A stretch of 23,475 bases of DNA, taken from assembly GCA_013054445.1 (NCBI GenBank), contig JAAMPI010000894.1, positions 1 to 23,475 on the forward strand, written 5' to 3'. Source of the stretch: Cudoniella acicularis. Its lineage: Eukaryota; Ascomycota; Leotiomycetes; Helotiales; Helotiaceae. Under the pieces are notes generated by a model. It saw only the letters and a list, made by a program, of their open reading frames with translations, had not been told where the DNA came from and did not search any database. Positions 9,366-18,357 of the stretch are shown in pieces. The position numbers and the translations under genes are program-made. How positions within the stretch are numbered: position 1 is the stretch's first letter; every line of letters starts with the position of its first letter.

Positions 9366-10520
9366 ATATCCTGCATCAGCATAGAAACAATAATGAAGCA
9401 ATCGCGCACCACGCGAAAAACCCGGCGGGCCCCAACCCAACGATTGAATTCACTAGAGCAAGTCCCATAATGCTTTCTTGGGAGTTGGCGGGCAACACAG
9501 CTAGATAAGCTTGAATTTGTGGTCATAGGCTGGTGGTTCGGAGACAAGTTCATGGCTTGTTCATTTGTTGCAGCCAACGATAGCGTTGCTGCTCTCAGCC
9601 ACGTTGACCAATATTGTGGGATACAAAACCGTCTAGGGAGTCCGTATGTGTAGTGGGAGATGACGTTGCCCATTTTTGGTTCTGTATGGCGTGAATGTTG
9701 AATTATCGAGTATAGTTTTGTCTCGCAAAATGTCGAGTATTCTATAAACGACTAGAAATTTAAAGACAGTGTACATGTTGGACACCAGGGACTTTGGGTA
9801 GGGTACGTATGAAGCCCGGGGGGGGGGGGGGGGGAATACGTCGACCCGGCGATATCGGGTACGTTACCCGGGATACCCTGCCCCGGGTGTGGAGGAGTCT
9901 TGGGTATCCTATAGCACAGATGCTCACAGCGGGCCGAAAACTAGGCCCGGCGTTAAGAGCCTGGACTGAAGGAAAAAGCCGAAGTGAAGGCCGAAATAAA
10001 ACGAGGACTCATAGCTTATTCTCTTTATAAGGCAACATATTGCGATTCGTTATCGAGTAGGGATAGGAAGCAGAAGTTCTTTCTTTGGGAATACTAGGTA
10101 AGGGAGGGGGAGGTGCAGGAGAATGTAACAGAGAGTATGAAGACCGAAGACCAAGTCCAAAATCCAAGCTCGAAATAGTGAAATAAGGAGATGGAAGTTA
10201 TGAAGGAATAATACCATCGATTTAGGGAGGGCTGATGATACTTCGACGGTTAGAGGAATGATCCATGAAAATCTATCAATTTTGTAAGCCGATATCTAGA
10301 GACTCTAGCTTCCATTTCCCCTTATATCTAAAAACATAACAGCTAATAAAGCGTTTGCCAAAGTGAGAACATGAAAACATAAAGGTCATTTCCGTTCGAG
10401 ACAATATAACGCGTGCAACAACAGACTGGTATACCATTGAAACAAAACTCCAGCCCAGCCCCGAACCTAGATTTGAAACCCCCAGAGTGTCTTCATTCCA
10501 TGATTCCGATGTGTCCGGTA
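9366..10520. other. intergenic region with GC-rich palindromic island
   Basis: No gene is supported. Frames at 9326-9673 (-) and 9794-10030 (+) resemble no family, and the second crosses a 17-G run. The distinctive feature is the palindromic island at 9778-9905, listed separately. Bases about 10040-10520 are unremarkable and probably include the 3' untranslated region of the C2H2 gene. Confidence 0.4.
9778..9905. repeat. GC-rich nested-palindrome island with G17 run
   Basis: A run of 17 G lies at 9818-9834. To its right, CGGGTA (9856-9861) and TACCCG (9865-9870) form a perfect 6-bp inverted repeat with a 3-base centre. ACCCGGG (9866-9872) and CCCGGGT (9882-9888) form a second, and ACCCG (9844-9848) pairs with CGGGT (9856-9860). 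GGGTA-type words also flank the G run on the left. Dense short GGGTA/TACCC words are the kind of pattern found in subterminal regions of DNA transposons such as hAT elements. No transposase or clear terminal repeat was found, so the identity is open. Confidence 0.5.
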
Positions 10521-11414
10521 TTAACCCATCCAGTCCTGCCTGCAGTTTTTGTCGCCAGGACCTTGTGCATTCATAGAACCTTCAACCCCGTTCATGGTCC
10601 TGTTATAAAAGCTTTGCGCGCTCTCCTCAACAGGCGCACTACCCTGAATCCCCATAGATGGGACGAAGTTGTGGGTTCCCGCTCCATATGTCGGTTGATC
10701 CTGATAGTAGGACAGAGGATGACCAGCTGATACAGGAAATGGCGAGGTTGGTGTGGGCCCCATCAAGCCGAAAAAGTTGTTGCTGTATGGGGGTAATGAA
10801 GCTATTGTAGATGTTCCACCCTGGGACATTGAAACTTGGTAGCTTCCTTGTTGAATTTGTGTGGGATAGTACGACAGCATTTGTTGATGGGGTCTGCTAT
10901 AGGGAGCGTATGTCGCGTTCGAGGGAAGGCTTGTGTTATTTGACATCAAAGGCTGCTCGGACCCGGTGTTGAGATACCCAAAGGTGTATCGTGGCCCAGC
11001 ACTAAGTGAATCGTAGTCATCCGAGGGCTCTATTTCGTAGTCAGAAAGTTGTCGATATATTCGCCATCGCAAGCTACCTTGCTGCTGGGTGGCTTGAATG
11101 TCCATCATCTGCCTGTTCCTTTCCTGCGCCTCCAAAACAGATACTGCGCGGAAATTATGAGTACTATTCGTGGGCTCAGAGATGGTGAACCTACCAAGTT
11201 GTTTTGCATGCTGATCCCAGAAGTGTTCTTTAGTTCTCGCATGCCTCTGATACGCCGCCGGGCATCCAGGAAAGAGACATTGTAGGGCAGGCTGATGAGC
11301 TTTGGCCTCATTACAGTGGCGGCTGAGTTCGTACTGCCCCGAAAAAGGCTTGTCGCATTGATCGCAGCGAAATGTGGATGTTGAAGTAGCCTGAGGGCTC
11401 TGCGAAGCGTCCAT
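10521..11414 (-). CDS. C2H2 zinc-finger protein (putative transcription factor)
   Basis: A single-exon frame of 297 residues from the ATG at 11414; the frame is open a few codons further upstream but without another ATG. Two zinc fingers sit at the N-terminus. Finger 1 is C17-x2-C20-x12-H33-x6-H40, with a wider His spacing than the classical x3-5. Finger 2 is C46-x4-C51-x12-H64-x4-H69. A Gln-rich helix-like segment follows at about 85-115. The remainder is low-complexity, rich in Ser, Tyr, Pro, Gln and Asn, as in fungal activation domains. Such proteins bind DNA in the nucleus; the target cannot be read. It lies 3.6 kb beyond the 3' end of the MFS gene on the same strand, so a role in regulating the PKS/MFS pair is possible but unproven. 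There is no signal peptide or membrane segment. Confidence 0.8.
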   Translation of the reverse strand: MDASQSPQATSTSTFRCDQCDKPFSGQYELSRHCNEAKAHQPALQCLFPGCPAAYQRHARTKEHFWDQHAKQLGRFTISEPTNSTHNFRAVSVLEAQERNRQMMDIQATQQQGSLRWRIYRQLSDYEIEPSDDYDSLSAGPRYTFGYLNTGSEQPLMSNNTSLPSNATYAPYSRPHQQMLSYYPTQIQQGSYQVSMSQGGTSTIASLPPYSNNFFGLMGPTPTSPFPVSAGHPLSYYQDQPTYGAGTHNFVPSMGIQGSAPVEESAQSFYNRTMNGVEGSMNAQGPGDKNCRQDWMG

Positions 11415-12124
11415 CTCGATCAGCGATAACCTCAAATTTGGCTTGAGAGGAGAGGAGTGAATGCAGAACTGAAGAGATTGCGTAGACTATACCTTCCATG
11501 TCCTTTTGATCCATTAGAATAGAATTCTACTGGCGGTGCTTTGGTTCGGGAGACTGCATGTTGCTGCATCTGCCATCGCGAGAGGAGCAAAATGGTGACC
11601 GGTCATTACCGCAACGCCAAAATTGCAGTATCAAGGGTAAGGTGAGTGTCTGGCATTGGATATTTTTGGAAAGAAATAACGACTTCAGCCTTCAGAGAGT
11701 TATATCCCCAGAGTTCGAAGCTTTTTGTGAATAACTCGATGATGCCAGAGCTTCAAGCACCTGATACGATTCTGATTTCACCCAAGGAGAAATGGGTGGG
11801 AATGTTTGGGAAAGTTTTCGCAACAGAAAAAGCTGTGTCGAGTAGCAAATATTCGGAGATTCGGGCAAGCAGCCTCGTATTAAAATAGTGGGGGAGGGAG
11901 GGCGATTTAGGGCTGGTGAGGGCGCCTGATTGCCATTTTGGAAGATTACCGGTTGATCATCGCTGACGCGACCCAGCCGAAACCCAGCATGAGGACCTCG
12001 AGGACACCACCGTATTCAGTGAGGTGGGGTAAAGACGGGAGAGGATGCCTAGGAAGCAAATGGCCACTGGACGCCTTGCAGTGGCATTGGATTTATTAGC
12101 AAAGGGGCCTAATTGGTGAAGTAG

Positions 12125-12209
12125 TACTATCCCCTCCCTGGTTCAGTTGTCGGTGGGGCCAGCAAAATCTGGCGATAGAACTAACAACTGAACCGGGGAG
12201 GTGGTAGTA
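12125..12209. repeat. 26-bp imperfect inverted repeat with inner hairpin
   Basis: The left arm (12125-12150) and right arm (12184-12209) are reverse complements at 23 of 26 positions. The inner 12 bases of each arm (GGTTCAGTTGT and its complement, plus one base) pair perfectly. The 33-base loop contains a second short inverted repeat, GCCAG/CTGGC, spaced by 6 bases. Transcribed either way this would fold into a long stem-loop. It could be a tiny foldback element or a structured RNA; no coding sequence is involved. Confidence 0.75.
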
Positions 12210-13206
12210 GCTCTAGCATGCAGAGTTTGAATTCGGGAAGCTTACTGTAATTACGCGCAAACCCGCCTTTCCAAACCATCTCCTTCCAACCACCATCACG
12301 ATAGTACACGAAACCATTCTCAGCCCTAATCTCTGTTTCTGTCGAGAAGAAATAGCAATACACCTAACCGTCCGATTCATCATATAAACTTGGGATTGAG
12401 CAACCTATTCGAGACGCCGCAACAGACCAGTGCTCAGCACTGGAAGCTAACAGCGCGACGCAGGCTGAGGTTTGGTGACAAGGAGGAGCAGCATGATATG
12501 TCGTACAGTAGCGTAGCTAGAAGATGCGCAAACTTGATGGCCATTGCTAATGATGCCGCGAGAAGGGAATAATGAAGATCCTCGATGGAACGCCATGCTC
12601 GCCATTGCGAGGATAGTGCCACTGGACGAACAAGAACTGGAAGCCCAGCAACTCGAAGACCTCGAGCCCAAGACCTCGAATCCACAATCACACAAATTTG
12701 CACGAACGAACGAGAACTTCAATATACAGGGCTAAAAGAAGAGTTTGGATCAAGGAATTTAAGATGGAAAGATTGACAGACCCCGATTGCCCGAATTGCG
12801 ACAGCAACGCTCTCTTGCTGTTTCTGCAGATGCGACACAAGACGAGGCATTATGAATGGAATGTGCGGGTGCTTCGTATCGCACTTCCGGGTCCTGGCAA
12901 TGGAATTGCAGACTGAGGCCTGCATTCTGCTTGGAATAAGTACTTCTAGCACTTTTCGTGATCATACAGAGCAGCGGGTCGTCGTCCCTCAAGCACGCTC
13001 GGGATGGAGCGATCGAATCGCGCTAGTGGCCATATATTTGATTGGGCACTTGCTGAGCGATGTGTAGATAAGGTTTTAGAGAGGAGTGACTGACTTTCGG
13101 GACAAAGAGCTCGTTGTGTTTGAAACTGTTCTACAGCGCCAGAGACAATTCACAGTATTCAGCTCACCTGCAAAGCGCAATAGTTGGAATACCTATAGCT
13201 TGTTGA

Positions 13207-13384
13207 AGTACTAGTGTACTATAAGCATCTATTTTTGGACAGAAAATCTATTATGCGCGTCAGAACAATGGCTTTGTTAGCAAGGATATGCTACTTCACT
13301 TGCACCCCTTCGATTAGGCGTCATTGCCCGCGAGAGCTCTTTTTGAGAGGCCTGAACTGGAAGCCGGTTGAGTACTAGTGTACT
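13207..13384. repeat. duplicated 14-base palindromic motif
   Basis: AGTACTAGTGTACT occurs at 13207-13220 and again, identical, at 13371-13384, 164 bases apart. Each copy is itself a dyad: AGTAC and GTACT pair around TAGT. Flanking bases differ between copies, so this is not part of a longer duplicated block. A pair of protein-binding sites is one reading; chance is another. Confidence 0.4.
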
Positions 13385-14596
13385 CTTTTCCAGGAGGAGT
13401 TAACAGCCTCTGACACAATCAGTAGATATTCAGATTGCTTTGCTGGACATATGATACCTCATGGACTGGAGCTGTCTCCAGCTGGAAGCCGTCGCACAAG
13501 GAACGAATATTCAAATGACTCGAAGCGCAAGATTATAGAGCTTTTGTGTCATTGAGATCTTTCTCAGGTGGAACTGGTTCTCTATTTACGTCCGGTGGCA
13601 TTGTTTGCTAAATTTCTTGAGTTCACAGTATTTCGGATGCGTGCATATCATCACATCATACATATATTATCACTTCTCTCCGTTCCGAACTTTCGGGGTT
13701 GCGAGAGCACGACGCTGAGTACCCGGGCACAACCGCTTTCCGTGACACTACCAATTTCTATACAGAATTCCCTTTCTTCAAATGTATCACTGTGTCGGAA
13801 CAAATATCATATTATAAAACACTTGAAAAGTGAGCAAGATCCTCCCCAGCCACTTTTGGCATCTCGCAGGCGCCCCCCCCAATCAACACCTGCAGCTGGG
13901 CAGGCAATCGGGGGGCAGCCCTAGGGAAAATTCCGAGGCGCATATCTCCCTATCCCAAGGATGCAAATTCAACCAATAGTCCTTCCATTCTATATTCATG
14001 GCTTAATTCCTCGCAGTCGTGGACGCGCCGCAATGCAGTTTGGGAGTGCGCCCGCTTCTTGCCGTTACACAAGAATTTCTTCTCGTGCTTTCTGGGCCAA
14101 AACCCTAGGTAACTATTCGTATAATCTCCCTTGTGCCCTCACCATACCCGCCTGGCAACGCCTTATCTTGTCTGCAGTGCGATGCTCAAACGCTGCAGTA
14201 ATGCTGGTGGTTTTTCTCCAAAGCTGGCAAAGCTCGACATACTCGGACTAGTTCATCGGGCCTGCAGAGGCAAGCAGACTCTTTCCGGGTGGGACTCTGG
14301 TCAATGCCTTCACGGAATTCCCAGCATCGGTAAAGACCACGAGGGGAATAGGAATGTCGTCGTCCACCAGGGCGCGGAGAATTATAGATCAATTAGGACG
14401 CTATCTCTCATCTGCAAGCCATCGAATTACCACCACAACATGAACTAGACATCATGACTTCTCCCAGGACGCAGTTCCACAATTCCAGTTCCAAACAGAC
14501 TAGCCTATCTGATACAAACTCAGCTTCGCCGCCACCATATATACCTCCCCAAAGTGTCCCACACAGTCGCCACGGCATCATTGCCTTGTCACCATT

Positions 14597-14644
14597 GCCT
14601 TGTCGAACCTCGAGTTCATAGCCTTGTTGACCCTCGAGTTCATA
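14597..14644. repeat. 24-base tandem duplication
   Basis: Two adjacent 24-base units, 14597-14620 and 14621-14644, agree at 22 of 24 positions; both end in CCTCGAGTTCATA. A shorter GCCTTGTC echo lies just to the left at about 14583. The unit length is a multiple of three, so it would keep any overlapping frame open. Confidence 0.6.
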
Positions 14645-14807
14645 ACACCATTCGTGCATTGTTCCCGCGGGTTTCGGTTTTCCGAGGTTGGAGGCAGTGG
14701 GGGCCGACGGTGGTGTTGGAGAAGGCGGAAATGGGGGAGAAGGGAATATCAACATCGCTGGAGACGATTTCTATGTCTTTGGTAGAGAGGGCGAGGGGAG
14801 AGGGCAT
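14640..14807 (-). CDS. possible small hypothetical ORF, 55 codons
   Basis: An ATG at 14807 in a favourable context (A at -3) opens a 55-codon frame that ends with TGA at 14640. It begins Met-Pro-Ser-Pro-Leu-Ala-Leu-Ser and has a mixed, protein-like composition with C-rich third positions. It might be the first exon of a longer gene, because a different frame further along is also open, but I found no clear donor joining them. No family is recognised, and it may be a chance frame. Confidence 0.2.
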   Translation of the reverse strand: MPSPLALSTKDIEIVSSDVDIPFSPISAFSNTTVGPHCLQPRKTETRGNNARMVL

Positions 14808-14928
14808 GGTTGGCCAGCAGGATGTGCCTCGGAAGTATGAGTTGATTTCTTTTTTTCTTTACGCCTCGATAACTAGGCATAGCGCCGCCGAGCATCACGT
14901 GATCACCCGTTCCCCAATAGTAGATGTG

Positions 14929-15038
14929 AAAAAGGGGGCGGGGTAAATAAGCGAAAGAGGGTCTGCCCCCCTTATTCACCGCGCGCAACACCAGTAAGCC
15001 TTCAACACTCAAAAAAAACATTAAAGATTATCTATTTA
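14929..15038 (-). repeat. dispersed repeat, copy 2, overlapping the MFS stop codon
   Basis: Matches 3447-3565 in the same orientation, with the same G-rich/GGGGTAAATAAGCGAAA left block and the same ACATTAAA-ATTATCTATTTA right block. In this copy GGTAAATAAG and CTTATTCACC form a 9-of-10 inverted repeat, so the left half can fold. Read on the minus strand, its first bases encode the last Lys and the TAG stop (15034-15032) of the MFS transporter. Similarity to copy 1 ends just beyond 15038. Confidence 0.7.
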
Positions 15039-17083
15039 CGACTCTCCAATACATGCTCACTCCCCAACTCCTTATTCAAGTCAAATTTCCCAATACACAA
15101 ACTCAACAATCCCATCAACCCCGCTAACCCAGTATAAAACCCATAAACACCATGAAAACCAAACGTGCACGCCTGCAACACCTTGATCTTCATCTCATCC
15201 GCATCGGGCAACGACGCCATCTCAAAGATGAATGCTTCGAAATTCATCGCAATGGTGGGATCAAGGTCCAGCGCGATGAGTTTCGATCGAAAGACATTTT
15301 GGAATACCGACCCACCGATGCCAACCCCAATCGCCATGCCTGAGCCACGCATGAAAGCGTACATGGCGGCAGCGTAACCTTCTTCTCTCGGTTTGCAGAT
15401 AGCTTGGGTAGCGAAATTCTGCGCGTTGAGAACAAGGCCGTGGCCGACACCGAGGATGACGCTAGTGCCGAGAAGAGTCGCGGTGCTGGTGTTGGTGGTC
15501 CAGAGGATGGTGATGCCGGAGCCGAGGGTCATGATTGCCCAGCCGGACCACTTTGGTACATTAGTACTTCCTCTTGTATTTTCTCGGAGCGGGGTGCCCG
15601 GAGGATGAAATATGCTTTTGTGATAGGGTAGAGATTTTGGAAAGGGGAGAAAGAAATAGGTTGCTTACGATGGCCCAGCGGAAGCGCCCGAGGCGGGTTA
15701 CGAGCGCGCCGATGACGATGGAAGTTGGGATTAGAGCGAGCATTATGGGAAGGAGGTAGACGCCTGTGCGAACAGGCGAAGCGTGCGAGACCGAGAGGAA
15801 AAAAAGTGGGATGTAGTAGAGCTGGCCATAGAGCTGTTGGAAGTTTGATGTTAGCGAAAGAAGATAGGGGAGGGAAGCGGGAAATCCCTAATATTTTGAA
15901 GAGGTAGAAAGGAAGTTATTTGAACACACTTACGAGCAATCCTTGTACCATAGCTCCTATAAATGCTGCATATGAGCTACTGCAGTAGAACAAGCTTCTC
16001 CGAAGAAATGGCTCTCGTGCTCCATACGCCTCCCAAATCCCCGTAGCTAGCAGCCCGGAAGCACCAAGAATAAGCGGTAAAAGGGTACGAAAGCTACCCC
16101 AAGGTTCTTCGGTCCCACCCCATGTAATGGCGATTAAAAAGCTTGTACTTGAAGCAATGAAAATAAAGCTCCCAAACCAGTCCACTCGCAGAAGTCGCTC
16201 CTTTAGTGTTGTTTTGGGTAGTTTGAGTGTGAGTAGTGGCGGAATGACAACAAACCCGAAGAGGCAGAACGGAAACATCACGTAGAAGATAGCGCGCCAT
16301 GTGGTGTGCTCAACTATTGCCCCGCCGACGACAGGACCGATGCAGCAACCCAGGGCCCAGGCTCCTTGTCTAAATTTCATCGATTAGCTGTGAGCATGTA
16401 TTGAGATTTGAAAGGAGGCAGCTGAAGTAGTTCCAATTTTCCACATGAAAATCACGCCTGAGAACCATTTCAAATTTTACAGGGAACTAGCTACTTCCAA
16501 TCAAGCCCGGGTGGAAGTATACCACTCACATTACGCCATACCACTTTGAACGAAACCGTAGCGGGACTATATCCGTAAATATCACAAGGCCCAGAATTGT
16601 AATCCCCCCTCCCCCAATTCCCTGGATGCTACGGCCGATGAGGAGACTGTCGATATGCTGCGCAGTGCAGCAGAGGATAGTCCCGAGAGTGAAGAAGCCG
16701 AGTGATGCAAGTAGACAGGATGGGCGGCCAAATATTTCACTGAGAGCAGCAAGGACAGGCATTGTAACAGCGGAAACCAAAAGGTACGATGTCCCGACCC
16801 AAAAGCCTTGTGTGGCCGTCCCTTTGAGGTCCGCAACGATAGTCTGCAGAAAAGAATGAGTTAGCCAAGGGCCGTTTCTCGAAATTGAATTACGGGGACG
16901 TACACTTATTGAGGTCACAACAATTGTCGCGTCCAGTGAGATCATGAGATTGATCACCGCTAGGGAGATCATCACTAGGAGTTCTCGTCTTGACGGTTTC
17001 CAGTTGACAACCTCAGATATCTCGACCGATTCCTGCGAGGGTGCATCTTGTTTTTCCTCCTCCAATTCCAATCGGCCATCCAT
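15032..17083 (-). CDS. MFS efflux transporter, DHA2 family (14 TM)
   Basis: Five exons, 17083-16904, 16843-16530, 16369-15934, 15833-15669 and 15550-15032, give 537 residues. The four introns (60, 160, 100 and 118 bases) have GTACGT, GTGAGT, GTAAGT and GTAAGC donors; the last has a TACTAAT branch point. A hydrophilic N-terminus of about 33 residues leads into helix 1 with the conserved Leu-Asp-Ala-Thr-Ile-Val (D51). Gly-Arg near 99-100 marks the loop after helix 2, Gly-Arg-Ser-Ile-Gln-Gly-Ile-Gly-Gly-Gly-Gly is at about 130-140, and the antiporter motif Gly-Pro-Val-Val-Gly-Gly is at about 176-181, followed by Trp-Arg-Ala-Ile-Phe-Tyr. Length and motifs fit 14-helix proton-coupled drug exporters of the plasma membrane. 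It is divergent from the HR-PKS, so export of that polyketide or self-protection is the likely job. The substrate cannot be read from sequence. The stop codon lies inside the dispersed repeat. Confidence 0.9.
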
Positions 17084-17948
17084 AGCGAGAGAGTTGTTAA
17101 GTTGTAACCAGCGAAGCTGCTCGGAGGAAGATTATTGACCGACACCGGAAGAGGTGCAACGATTGAAATTTAATAGCCGCCTCTGTTTGAGGCGTTGGGA
17201 TTCTGAGAATGAAAGGCGAGTTCGCAACCAGTACTGTTCAGTATTAAATTGAAAATATGAACAAAAGAAATTAATTTCATTTACTATTGGTAACGTCAAC
17301 TTGAAAAGAATAATACACGAACTTTGACCAAGGCGACATGTAGAACTTTTAGAGATTGTGAAGGTGGGTGCATCCGATCTCGGTGGTAGGTGCACTCTGC
17401 ACGTTCCAAATTTGCTCTGCTCTGGAAACGAGAAGTCTCGAAAAAGAAATCATGCCCGGAAGGTTCGTCCTACTCTGGCAAAAGAAAATCAAGTTCCACT
17501 TGTTACCGAGCTTCCAAGTCTCCGAGATACTTAGTGCTGATCCACTGAGACAGAAGAGTGGCATCTATCGAAAGACAACACAACCTCGTAGATCCTCGAC
17601 TTAAAGCAGAGATGGACGATGCGTTGTCTTTTGAGAAACTAGTGTTTTTTTGAATTCATCTTTCAGCAGCGCGGAGCAGCGAACAATATAGGTAGTCCGA
17701 GACAAAAGCGCTGTCGATGTGGAGAGCTGAAAAGCGGCTGCAGCTGCGGCTGCACACGGTAACCCAAACTCGCAGATTAGAATTAAATGAAGTCAGAAAA
17801 GATGACGCGTTATTGTGACGATTTGAAATCATTTAATTGTCACATTTTAAGCACGGAGTATATTCCAAAACGGTGTTTAAAGGCGAGAGGGAGGCTGGTG
17901 ATTGAGGAGTTGAGAGCTGAGAGTTGAAATGTTGAAAAGTACGTAAAA

Positions 17949-18257
17949 TTATATACATCGCAATGCACGGGCATGAGAAGTCTCGAAAATCCAGTTGAGA
18001 TGAAGTGAACAAGGAAAATGCGTTGTTGCGAACTCTGAAGATTTCAAGAGGCTGTGAGACAAGCGGTGTGGAAGGGCTGAAAAGAACACATTGTATCCCG
18101 ATTCGAAGATCGATGCAGGCATACAAGCAGGGTTGTTAATAGGCGGGTGCAAATCTAGCGGGATGTTTTCGATATATAGGGCAGTTCTGGTAAGAACCAA
18201 TTTTTGAACGGTAATTATTAATTCCTTCGCTCTTTCTTGCTTGGAAATTCTCGACAT
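17949..18257 (-). CDS. possible small hypothetical protein, 102 aa
   Basis: A frame of 102 codons from ATG at 18257 to a stop at 17949. It begins Met-Ser-Arg-Ile-Ser-Lys-Gln-Glu-Arg and has a plausible amphipathic start (Glu-Leu-Ile-Ile-Thr-Val-Gln-Lys-Leu-Val) and a Pro-rich middle. No domain or signal peptide is recognised. It sits in the promoter-rich space between the MFS and PKS genes, where chance frames are also expected. One copy of the repeated 15-base motif lies within it, which argues mildly against coding. Confidence 0.2.
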   Translation of the reverse strand: MSRISKQERAKELIITVQKLVLTRTALYIENIPLDLHPPINNPACMPASIFESGYNVFFSALPHRLSHSLLKSSEFATTHFPCSLHLNWIFETSHARALRCI

Positions 18258-18330
18258 TTCTAAGGCCCTAATTAGCTATTTCTATTTATAATTTCCTAAT
18301 TTGGCTACCCATCGACCCAGCAACTCAGCG

Positions 18331-18357
18331 GCCCAGGGCTCCTCCTGGACCCTGGGC
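18331..18357. repeat. 8-bp perfect inverted repeat (hairpin)
   Basis: GCCCAGGG (18331-18338) and CCCTGGGC (18350-18357) pair perfectly around an 11-base loop. Many further CCCA/TGGG words surround it from about 18307 to 18475, giving a subterminal-repeat look similar to the island at 9778-9905. No transposase is visible. It lies about 860 bases upstream of the PKS start. Confidence 0.5.

Larger units (their letters stand above)
11415..14928. other. gene-poor 3.5 kb region
   Basis: I see no gene I can support well. Frames of 60-130 codons occur on both strands, mostly without ATG starts. Two stretches have somewhat protein-like composition: 12181-12363 (-), which reads Tyr/Trp/Gly-rich before a GTAAGC donor-like site but lacks an ATG, and 12544-12735 (+), an acidic Leu/Glu/Gln-rich frame opening with ATG. 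Neither has a family or convincing splice partners. The region holds a strong inverted repeat (12125-12209), a duplicated 14-base palindrome (13207 and 13371) and a 24-base tandem duplication (14597-14644), listed separately where useful. The upstream part should include the C2H2 promoter. Confidence 0.4.

Noticed and set aside
9326..9673. 115-codon minus-strand frame starting with ATG
   Set aside because: It overlaps the end of the decayed HET gene and has no recognisable motif or splice context.
9794..10030. 78-codon plus-strand frame
   Set aside because: It crosses the 17-G run and palindromes, so its openness reflects base composition.
11311..11514. Upstream ATG at 11514 as an alternative first exon for the C2H2 gene
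   Set aside because: A GTATAG donor follows, but no acceptor restores the zinc-finger frame in the correct phase; the ATG at 11414 needs no intron.
12447..12722. Overlapping minus-strand frames of about 90 codons
   Set aside because: Cys/Ser-rich sequence with no family; probably shadows of the acidic plus-strand stretch.
12698..12916. Cys-rich plus-strand frame resembling the tail of a non-LTR reverse transcriptase
   Set aside because: Only one Cys-x2-Cys pair is present with no reverse transcriptase or RNase H motifs nearby, so the likeness is too weak.
13568..14448. Several plus-strand frames of 96-118 codons
   Set aside because: No motif, no conserved style and no usable splice partners; the composition looks random.
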